Origin: a virus
DNA: 37,695 nucleotides
Strand: one strand, 5' to 3'
IMG/VR virus record: IMGVR_UViG_3300037808_000204
Span: 1 to 37,695 of that record
The notes beneath the pieces were generated by a model, which was not told the origin of the DNA, ran no database searches, and saw only the letters and a program-made list of their open reading frames with translations. A program made the position numbers and the translations under genes. This document shows, one piece after another, positions 24,598-30,562 of this stretch (its first letter is position 1; the number at the start of each line of letters is the position of its first letter).

Positions 24598-24644
24598 CTA
24601 CGGAGCCTGTGTAGTTTCCTGTTATGTCTACACAGGCTCCGTAG
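24598..24644 (+). terminator. Perfect 17-bp hairpin after the SSB gene
   Basis: CTACGGAGCCTGTGTAG (24598-24614) and its exact complement (24628-24644) flank a 13-base loop. Only TCTTT follows, so it is a weak or partial terminator, or a stabilising/processing hairpin of the SSB mRNA. Confidence 0.75.
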
Positions 24645-24678
24645 TCTTTACCAAGCAACATAAGCAAAGGAAACAACA

Positions 24679-25383
24679 ATGCTACTAATCGACGGTGACA
24701 TGATAGCCTATCGCATAGCCTGTGCTATAGGTGATGAGGGCGAAGCGGAAGCTGTAGGATGGACTATGAATAGCTTTATAGCTAAGAACATCCTGATACA
24801 CTTCCCAGAACTAACGCCCTACCGCGTCTTTCTCTCAGGCAGTACTAATTTTAGAGACGACGTAGCTGTCACTGCCCCTTACAAGGGCAATCGAACTGGG
24901 CCGAAGCCTGTTCACTTACCAGCGGCTAGACAGCACTTGATAGACGTCTACGCCGCTGTTGTCTATGAAGGCATCGAGGCTGACGATGCAATAGCGACAG
25001 CAGCTACGGAGCAGCCTAGCGTCGTTGTTAGCCTGGATAAGGACTTCCAACAACTACCTAACACTCCGTTGTTCAACTTCGTCAGGTTCACCAGTGAAGA
25101 ATTTACGCCAATAGAGGCAACTAAGAACCTCTACAAGCAAATCCTCACAGGAGACAACGTAGACAACATCATAGGCTTGGAAGGCTGTGGAGCTGTTATG
25201 GCGTCTACGTTGATTGATGGCTGTACTAATGAGCTAGACATGGCGTTGATCGTCATAGACCAGATGGGTGTCGATAGAGCGACGGAGAATAGAGACCTAG
25301 TGTATCTCCGTCGCTTTGAAGGCGATGTAATGCAATGGCCTGTGGGCGTATCAGTAGAAGTGTTCTATGGAGAAGCAGCATGA
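24679..25383 (+). CDS. 5'-3' exonuclease (T7 gp6-like, FEN/PIN), 234 aa
   Basis: Begins MLLIDGDMIAYR (Asp residues at 5 and 7), with later acidic motifs EADDAIAT (about 100) and SLDKDFQQ (about 118) and GDNVDNIIGLEGCG (about 158). These form the metal-binding core of phage 5'-3' exonucleases that remove primers and process recombination ends. Shorter than T7 gp6 (300 aa). Good AAAGGAAA ribosome site. Confidence 0.92.
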   Translation: MLLIDGDMIAYRIACAIGDEGEAEAVGWTMNSFIAKNILIHFPELTPYRVFLSGSTNFRDDVAVTAPYKGNRTGPKPVHLPAARQHLIDVYAAVVYEGIEADDAIATAATEQPSVVVSLDKDFQQLPNTPLFNFVRFTSEEFTPIEATKNLYKQILTGDNVDNIIGLEGCGAVMASTLIDGCTNELDMALIVIDQMGVDRATENRDLVYLRRFEGDVMQWPVGVSVEVFYGEAA

Positions 25384-25553
25384 GAGGCAAGAAAGCTAAA
25401 CAGTTAAGAGGATTGGCTAAGCGCTTTGCAGCTATGCAAGACCTACCACACACCACATACGAAGTAGCAGGTACACAGATAGTGTTGGGGCAATGTCAGC
25501 GTAGGATGTATCAGACTATGAAGGCTAAATACTACTCAGTGGGGTGGCAGTGA
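25380..25553 (+). CDS. Small basic conserved phage protein, 57 aa
   Basis: I start at ATG 25380 (MRGKKAKQLRGLAKR), overlapping the exonuclease stop by four bases. The basic N-terminus and the end QRRMYQTMKAKYYS resemble a small protein found next to the exonuclease in several podoviruses. Nucleic-acid binding is inferred from charge. Confidence 0.75.
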   Translation: MRGKKAKQLRGLAKRFAAMQDLPHTTYEVAGTQIVLGQCQRRMYQTMKAKYYSVGWQ

Positions 25554-26056
25554 TGATTACTCAGGAGCGCCTTAAAGAGTTATTGGATTACGACGCTGAG
25601 ACTGGGTTGTTTACGTGGCTTAAGCCCACAACTAACGGCGTAAGGATAGGACAGACCGCAGGTGTTATAACGTGCTATGGGTATCGCGCTATCCGAGTGG
25701 ATAATAAAATATATAGGGCTGCACGTCTTGTGTGGCTGCATGCCCACGGCGTTTTTCCTGACAACAATATTGACCACATCAACGGGCTGCGTGATGATAA
25801 CCGTTTAGAAAACCTACGAGACGTCACCCAGGCGGAGAACATGAGAAATCAACGCATAGGCAGCAGGAACAGCTCTGGCGTCTTAGGGGTTGGGTGGGAT
25901 AAGACACGCAGTAAATGGAGGGCTTCTATTCGCTACAAAGGCCTTAATAAGACCTTAGGGCGTTTTACTTCCCTGTTAGATGCTGTGGCTTCTAGAAAGG
26001 GCGCTGAGCGTCTGTACGGGTTTCACCGCAATCATGGGAGCACCCCTGATGCCTAG
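25553..26056 (+). CDS. HNH endonuclease with AP2-like DNA-binding domain, 167 aa
   Basis: ATG 25553 overlaps the previous stop (TGATG). HNH core: ARLVWLHAHGVFPDNNIDHI and RLENLRDV (about residues 58-90). C-terminal AP2-type region: SGVLGVGWDKTRSKWRASI...GRFTSLLDA. This is a standard free-standing homing endonuclease design. It is inserted between the small basic gene and the next HNH gene, and its end overlaps the next start. Confidence 0.9.
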   Translation: MITQERLKELLDYDAETGLFTWLKPTTNGVRIGQTAGVITCYGYRAIRVDNKIYRAARLVWLHAHGVFPDNNIDHINGLRDDNRLENLRDVTQAENMRNQRIGSRNSSGVLGVGWDKTRSKWRASIRYKGLNKTLGRFTSLLDAVASRKGAERLYGFHRNHGSTPDA

Positions 26057-26426
26057 AATACTAAAGAAGCGTACAAGGGCTGGAAAGCTCTGGACTGAGG
26101 CGCGTTATTTCCAATTTATAAGAAGCGCTCTCAGGCAGGCGACGATGAAATACCCCGTCATAGCTCAATACAAGAAAGACAATAGACGTACTGTGACGGG
26201 CAAGAGGCATAAGTTTGAGTACAAATGCGTAGAATGTAAGAAGTGGAAGCAGGGGAAGCAATGTGCTGTAGATCATATAGAGCCTGCGGGAAGCCTGAAG
26301 TCCTATGAAGACCTCCCAGGCTTTGTAGCTAGGTTGTTCTGCGAAGCTGATAACCTACAGATACTATGCGATGTATGCCACAAGGTGAAGACTGAACAGG
26401 AACGTCAAGCGAGGAAGAAGCTATGA
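26049..26426 (+). CDS. HNH endonuclease in the T7 gp3 position, 125 aa
   Basis: I start at ATG 26049 (MPRILKKRTRAGK). Zinc sites CVECKKW and CDVCHKV flank the HNH core CAVDHIEPAG and FCEADNLQILC. The basic N-terminus suggests DNA binding. It is near the exonuclease, where T7 has its Holliday-junction endonuclease gp3, so it may be the phage's functional resolvase rather than a mobile gene. It overlaps the previous gene by eight bases. Confidence 0.85.
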   Translation: MPRILKKRTRAGKLWTEARYFQFIRSALRQATMKYPVIAQYKKDNRRTVTGKRHKFEYKCVECKKWKQGKQCAVDHIEPAGSLKSYEDLPGFVARLFCEADNLQILCDVCHKVKTEQERQARKKL

Positions 26427-26614
26427 AGGTTGAGATAGGAGCAGAGGACGAAGCAGCTATAGTGGCTCAGTCGTTAACAGAGGCTATTCACATCATGGAG
26501 CAATATCACCAAGCAGGCTATTCAGTCTTTCACACAAAGGCTAAGCAGGACGATAAAGCTATTAAGAAGATGACAAAGGCTATGAAGCTAGTGAGGAGTT
26601 GGTATGCGGGTTAG
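26423..26614 (+). CDS. Hypothetical protein, 63 aa
   Basis: Helical protein (MKVEIGAEDEAAIVAQ, EAIHIMEQYHQAGY, KKMTKAMKLVRSWYAG). ATG overlaps the HNH stop; AGGAAGAAG is upstream. No family assigned. Confidence 0.65.
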   Translation: MKVEIGAEDEAAIVAQSLTEAIHIMEQYHQAGYSVFHTKAKQDDKAIKKMTKAMKLVRSWYAG

Positions 26615-26786
26615 AGTGGATGAGGCATTATCAATGTACATAACACCAACAGGCGTTCTAATCAATGAAGACGATACAGACATTGCTATTACGGTGTCGC
26701 ACCAACAGATGCTGAACATGGCTGCGCTGTATCAATCACAGATGTTCGTTATGGGAGATGCTAGAGATGACACTGACGCTTCCTGA
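26604..26786 (+). CDS. Hypothetical protein, 60 aa
   Basis: Starts MRVRVDEALSMYITPTGV with GAGGAG five bases upstream; a beta start is followed by ITVSHQQMLNMAALYQ and an acidic end. No family assigned. Confidence 0.6.
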   Translation: MRVRVDEALSMYITPTGVLINEDDTDIAITVSHQQMLNMAALYQSQMFVMGDARDDTDAS

Positions 26787-26922
26787 TATATACGATAGGC
26801 TGAAGCAGCTAGACGAGATAACGCTGATGGAACTCCTGGAGATCAACAGCGAAGACTTGGTAGACCGCTTCGAAGACTTAATAGAAGCTAAGGCAGACGA
26901 ACTTGAGGAGCAACTGACATGA
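26767..26922 (+). CDS. Small conserved acidic protein, 51 aa
   Basis: Starts inside the previous gene at ATG 26767 and stops at 26920-26922. Sequence MTLTLPDIYDRLKQLDEITLMELLEI and DLVDRFEDLIEAK is a recurring pattern of small helical proteins in T7-like marine phages. Role unknown. It overlaps the DUF3310 gene by four bases. Confidence 0.75.
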   Translation: MTLTLPDIYDRLKQLDEITLMELLEINSEDLVDRFEDLIEAKADELEEQLT

Positions 26923-27437
26923 AGGTTGAAGAGGCTAAACAGCTCGATGAAGAGACAGAGGTTGTTGTTGTAGGCATTAGCAACGCAGGGATATATGCTA
27001 AAGTGGGAGATGTAGGCACGTTAAGAGACGTTAACGACACAGGCTCTTGCTGGGTACACTTCCCCTACCTAAACGATTCTTGGTACTTCGATGCTTCAGA
27101 GCTTGAAGTGGCTGATAACGACGCTGGAGAGACCTTGAGGCAAAGCATCAACGACGCTACGCCGGCTGATTGGGACGAAGCGACTAGAGTTATTAACCAG
27201 AACATGAGAGCTGTTACGCAGTCTGGGACGCCTTTAGACACACAGGTGGGAGGAGATCATTATAGCAGTATGTCTATACAGCCTGTTCAATACATCGTAG
27301 CTAATGAGCTAGGCTTCTGTGAAGGCAACGCTATTAAGTATCTATCTAGATGGAAGAGCAAGGGAGGTGTTGAAGACCTACAGAAGGCTAAGCACTTCAT
27401 AGACATGTTAATCGAACAGGTGGAGCACAGAGCATGA
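26919..27437 (+). CDS. DUF3310 domain protein, 172 aa
   Basis: C-terminal half matches DUF3310: GGDHYSSMSIQPVQYIVANE, FCEGNAIKYLSRW, KGGVEDLQKAKHFIDMLIE (about residues 109-166). Phage DUF3310 proteins often sit with nucleotide-metabolism genes; the N-terminal half (VVVVGISNAGIYAKVGDVGTL) is SH3-like in pattern. Enzymatic function is not settled. Confidence 0.88.
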   Translation: MKVEEAKQLDEETEVVVVGISNAGIYAKVGDVGTLRDVNDTGSCWVHFPYLNDSWYFDASELEVADNDAGETLRQSINDATPADWDEATRVINQNMRAVTQSGTPLDTQVGGDHYSSMSIQPVQYIVANELGFCEGNAIKYLSRWKSKGGVEDLQKAKHFIDMLIEQVEHRA

Positions 27438-27628
27438 GTGATTCAAGCAGCAGCAGCATTGGTATAGGTTTCTTTGGTCTATTGGCCGTGTTGTTCGTAG
27501 GCTTAAAGCTAACGGGCTACATAGGGTGGTCGTGGTGGTGGGTGACAGCGCCTCTGTGGGGCTTTTTAGCGTTCTTCGCTGTAATCGCCTCTGTAGCTTG
27601 GGCTATCTTCTTCGCGGCTTCTAAATGA
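27434..27628 (+). CDS. Two-helix transmembrane protein, 64 aa
   Basis: A Ser-rich start, then two hydrophobic stretches (IGIGFFGLLAVLFVGLKL at about 9-26; PLWGFLAFFAVIASVAWAIFF at about 40-60) separated by TGYIGWSWWW. Related small phage membrane proteins with this Trp-rich middle are widespread and of unknown role. ATG overlaps the previous stop by four bases. Confidence 0.75.
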   Translation: MSDSSSSSIGIGFFGLLAVLFVGLKLTGYIGWSWWWVTAPLWGFLAFFAVIASVAWAIFFAASK

Positions 27629-27795
27629 AGGCTAAAGTGGCGACATGGGAAGTTGATTGGGACTTGGTAGACAACATAGAACATCTCAAAGACATCCTAA
27701 GAGACCTTGATACATACTTCTTAGACTATCCTGTTAATGCAAGCTATTTATGTGTTGAAACAACTAGACAGTTTGAAGTTGATGAGGAACATTAA
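27625..27795 (+). CDS. Hypothetical acidic protein, 56 aa
   Basis: ATG at 27625 is coupled to the preceding stop, and its own TAA at 27793 overlaps the next ATG. Sequence starts MKAKVATWEVDWDLVDNIE, with a LKDILRDLDTYFL helix. No family recognised. Confidence 0.65.
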   Translation: MKAKVATWEVDWDLVDNIEHLKDILRDLDTYFLDYPVNASYLCVETTRQFEVDEEH

Positions 27796-28142
27796 TGAAA
27801 TATTGCCCTAGATGTCAAGACACTAAGAAGAACGAAGCCTTCAACAAGAGCGAGGCAAGCAATGACGGGCTACAGAGCTATTGTAGACTGTGTAGCAAGA
27901 ACAACAGTGCCCAGCAGCGCAGAGAGTTCAAAGAAACCTGTGTTGACTATCTAGGCGGTGCTTGCTGGAAATGTATGCAAGAGTTTCCTATAGCCGTCTT
28001 TGACTTTCATCACCTGGATGCTTCAGAGAAAGACTTAGAAGTGTCTGGGATGACTCACATGAGCTGGGAAGACGTCACAGCAGAGCTGGACAAATGTGCC
28101 CTGCTTTGTTCTAATTGTCACAGAGAGGTGCATCATGCGTAG
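27795..28142 (+). CDS. HNH endonuclease with single Cys4 finger, 115 aa
   Basis: N-terminal finger CPRCQDTKKNEAF...CRLC (about residues 4-33) is the same module as in the endonuclease VII-type genes. It is followed by a short HNH core: CWKCMQEF, FDFHHLDASEKD, CALLCSNCHREVHH (about 55-114). TAATG overlap with the previous gene and it overlaps the next ATG. Likely a mobile nuclease. Confidence 0.88.
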   Translation: MKYCPRCQDTKKNEAFNKSEASNDGLQSYCRLCSKNNSAQQRREFKETCVDYLGGACWKCMQEFPIAVFDFHHLDASEKDLEVSGMTHMSWEDVTAELDKCALLCSNCHREVHHA

Positions 28143-28275
28143 AATAATAGACTTTATAGACGACATAGTCATAGCAGTGGTGGTGAAGTATCCTTGCCTG
28201 TGGCGTCTGCTTTTGATGCCTGCAGAGCTTTACGTGGTGTTATTAATGATTACTATAGGAGCACTATTATGGTAG
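28135..28275 (+). CDS. Small two-helix membrane protein, 46 aa
   Basis: ATG at 28135 with GAGAGGTG upstream, TAG at 28273. The chain MRRIIDFIDDIVIAVVVKY, then CLWRLLLMPAELYVVLLMITIGALLW, is nearly all hydrophobic, with a central Arg and a Pro. Predicted one or two membrane helices. It overlaps the next gene's start by seven bases, suggesting joint function. Confidence 0.65.
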   Translation: MRRIIDFIDDIVIAVVVKYPCLWRLLLMPAELYVVLLMITIGALLW

Positions 28276-28805
28276 CTAAGAAGACTAACGAACACGCTAA
28301 GCGGGTGAGAGACTTTGTTATAGGATTCTGTGTCACCTTCTTAACCATAGCAGCTCTCTATGGAGCCTATAACGTCTCAGGAGTCTCTCAGGAGCCCGTC
28401 ACAGCCTCTAGAGTGCAAAGCCTTACCAATGTACCAGCAGCTCCTCAATTCATCTGTGGGCACTCAGAGAAGCTTAGACAGCTTATGTTCTTCTGTACAG
28501 CCTCTGAAGTGGGTAGATGGGAAGTGTTCTGGATAGTTCCTGGTCAGATACTACAGGACAATCCTAACGTACAAATACAGTTTATAGAGGCTGAAGTGTA
28601 CAATGATAGCTACGGCAAGATATTTACTACATCGCCTGATCTACTCTTTGTACGCTTCTGGTCAGCTGCTACGGGCGTTATGGCTACTAAGGTGGTGGAG
28701 GTGGACGGGTCTATGCAATCCTGCAATCATCCTATGTGCTTTAGAGTGGATAGAAGCGGGGATGAGCCTGATAACGGGATTGTGTTAGAAGGACTAAGAG
28801 CATGA
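28269..28805 (+). CDS. N-terminally membrane-anchored periplasmic protein, 178 aa
   Basis: I start at ATG 28269 (MVAKKTNEHAKRV). A basic N-terminus precedes one hydrophobic helix (about residues 17-35, VIGFCVTFLTIAALYGAY) and then a beta-rich domain with several Cys (CGHSEKL, FFCTASE, CNHPMC), which would sit outside the inner membrane, where disulfides could form. It is between a 46-aa membrane gene and a secreted helical-repeat gene. No family recognised. Confidence 0.7.
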   Translation: MVAKKTNEHAKRVRDFVIGFCVTFLTIAALYGAYNVSGVSQEPVTASRVQSLTNVPAAPQFICGHSEKLRQLMFFCTASEVGRWEVFWIVPGQILQDNPNVQIQFIEAEVYNDSYGKIFTTSPDLLFVRFWSAATGVMATKVVEVDGSMQSCNHPMCFRVDRSGDEPDNGIVLEGLRA

Positions 28806-29521
28806 AGACTATACTGTTCACTATAGCTATGTTGTTCATTAATAATGTACAAGCACAGAACGTGGACAGCTATAACGAATCCTTAATAGCTTCAGCGTCT
28901 CAGCAGGCTAATACGCTCATAGAGCAGGGAAATATAGACGCAGCTGCACAGCTCTATCGTGACATGATTCACTTGTATAAAGTTAATGAAGGACTCTATA
29001 CAACATCAACGATCGACCTAGCTATAAGCCTACGTCAATGGGCTGAAGACGCTGGAGACCTACAAGAGGCTTATGACTGGGGAGCCTATCTGAGCTTCAT
29101 AGCTATAAAGAACGATGAAGCCTATGTGTATTTAGCCGTTATAGAGGCGTTGTTGTTCGATGTAGAGAGTGAATGCTTTGAGAGACATCCTGATAGTCTT
29201 ATTAGATGGTGGAAGAACAACCCAGGCTGTGTAGAGCTTAGATATTATAGAGCTGATTCGTGGATACGAGCTACAGAGCTGCAGGAATTAGCTGTAGAAG
29301 TGGCAGAGAATAAGACAGAGGCTTTAGAGCTGCTTTATACATTAGCAGGGATAACAGCTACAGTGGTCTATAGAGTCGATGCAGGAGAGCCTACGTTTAG
29401 GCGTAATGGAGACTACATAGAACAAGTGGAGCAGCTGGAACAGCCTAAATACGTCAGTAAGAGGTATTATAGCCTACAACGTGAGACGCTGGGTAGACTA
29501 ATGACAGGAGAGGAAGAATGA
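28802..29521 (+). CDS. Secreted TPR/Sel1-like helical-repeat protein, 239 aa
   Basis: The N-terminus MKTILFTIAMLFINNVQAQ is a signal peptide with a probable cleavage after VQA (residues 16-18). The mature part is helical-repeat-like, with ANTLIEQGNIDAAAQLYRDMI, a helix pair around 70-105 (LRQWAEDAGDLQEAYDWGAYL) and a short Cys pair (CFERHP...NNPGC). Periplasmic location is inferred; helical repeats usually bind protein partners. Unusual cargo for a lytic phage, and its ATG overlaps the previous stop. Confidence 0.75.
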   Translation: MKTILFTIAMLFINNVQAQNVDSYNESLIASASQQANTLIEQGNIDAAAQLYRDMIHLYKVNEGLYTTSTIDLAISLRQWAEDAGDLQEAYDWGAYLSFIAIKNDEAYVYLAVIEALLFDVESECFERHPDSLIRWWKNNPGCVELRYYRADSWIRATELQELAVEVAENKTEALELLYTLAGITATVVYRVDAGEPTFRRNGDYIEQVEQLEQPKYVSKRYYSLQRETLGRLMTGEEE

Positions 29522-29679
29522 CAGCTAGTGAAGCCGGTAAAGGCAGCAGGCAGCGTAAGAGGTTAGTTAGCCAAGAAGAGGCTGATAAGAACTGGGATGA
29601 AATGCAGAGAAAGAATAGAGAAGCTAGAGAGAAGGCTGCTAAGGAAGAGAAGGCTACACAGGCTAAGGAGTCTGTGTAG
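29518..29679 (+). CDS. Small charged conserved protein, 53 aa
   Basis: ATG at 29518 overlaps the stop of the secreted gene; TAG at 29677. It starts MTASEAGKGSRQRKRLV and continues with a Glu/Lys/Arg-rich helix (MQRKNREAREKAAKEE), a pattern I know from short phage proteins that begin with a GSxQR motif. Role unknown. Confidence 0.7.
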   Translation: MTASEAGKGSRQRKRLVSQEEADKNWDEMQRKNREAREKAAKEEKATQAKESV

Positions 29680-30218
29680 TGGTTTTTAAGAGATGCTATA
29701 AGTGTACTGAGACCAAGCCTGCAGACGCTTTCTACGTAGATAATACGCGTAAAGGAGGCAGAAGTAGTCGGTGTAAAGACTGTGCACGTATACAGGAGAG
29801 AGGGCGTTATAGGTATTCTACAGAGGCTAAGGAGGCACGTAAAGCGGTTACACGGGCGCGTAGAAATGCGCCAGAGACATTAGCGCGTCAAGCAGCACAG
29901 AAGAAAGTCAGCAGAGCAGCTTACGAGGCTTCTCCACAAGGGAGAGAGCAAAGGGCTATAAAGGACGCCCGTAAGAGAGCAGGCCTTCAAAGCGCTTCAA
30001 GGAACTTCAGCGAGCTTGATTCTTTAGTCTATAGGGAAATGCGTAGACACGTTAAAGACTTGGAAGAGTTAACAGGACAGGCGTACAACATAGATCATAT
30101 AGTCCCGCTACGTCATAAAAAGGCATGCGGGCTTCACAGGCATTCCAACTGGCAAGTAGTCCCTGCTAGTTGGAATAACCGTAAGGGGGCTAGTAATATG
30201 GAGGTGTACAAAAGATGA
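29679..30218 (+). CDS. HNH endonuclease with Cys4 finger, 179 aa
   Basis: GTG start at 29679 with AAGGAG eight bases upstream. The N-terminal Cys4 finger CYKCTETKPADAF...CKDC (about residues 6-36) is followed by a long basic helical linker (RKAVTRARRNAPETL) and a C-terminal HNH: NIDHIVPLRHKKACGL, HSNWQVVPASWNNRK. Catalytic His and Asp are present. It is probably a mobile endonuclease. Confidence 0.88.
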   Translation: MVFKRCYKCTETKPADAFYVDNTRKGGRSSRCKDCARIQERGRYRYSTEAKEARKAVTRARRNAPETLARQAAQKKVSRAAYEASPQGREQRAIKDARKRAGLQSASRNFSELDSLVYREMRRHVKDLEELTGQAYNIDHIVPLRHKKACGLHRHSNWQVVPASWNNRKGASNMEVYKR

Positions 30219-30439
30219 ACAACGAAGACATATTAACACTCAATGAGATTAAGCGCTTTGAAGGTATTATGAAGGAGGAGGAAGTAGCCTATCCTTGGTA
30301 TTGGTATAGAGACAGTGGAGAGGTATTATGCCTAGAGGACAACGGTGATCTATGTATTGTGAGACAGGCTGGGACGCCTTTGAAGCAGACAGGGCTAGCG
30401 GATGTCGTCCACTTAAACGCCCAGAACAGCCGTCTATAA
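30215..30439 (+). CDS. Last early gene, hypothetical, 74 aa
   Basis: ATGA overlap with the HNH gene. Sequence MNNEDILTLNEIKRFEGIM, then YPWYWYRDSGEVLCLEDNG; Trp/Tyr-rich middle with beta pattern. It ends 84 bases before the convergent terminator. No family recognised. Confidence 0.65.
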   Translation: MNNEDILTLNEIKRFEGIMKEEEVAYPWYWYRDSGEVLCLEDNGDLCIVRQAGTPLKQTGLADVVHLNAQNSRL

Positions 30440-30523
30440 AGAACCAGCACCCCTGTAGGTTAGGACGTTATAGTGGATCGCATAGACCACATAGCCCTAT
30501 TTTACTGGGGTGTAGGGAAGACT

Positions 30524-30562
30524 AAGCCGCCTATGTAGCTGATGACATAGGCGGCTTCTTTT
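30524..30562 (+). terminator. Terminator between converging early and late operons
   Basis: A perfect 13-bp stem (AAGCCGCCTATGT / ACATAGGCGGCTT) with an eight-base loop is followed on the plus strand by CTTTT. The T-run makes it a good rightward terminator. In the leftward direction the hairpin is the same but with no long T-run, so it is weaker. Confidence 0.85.
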
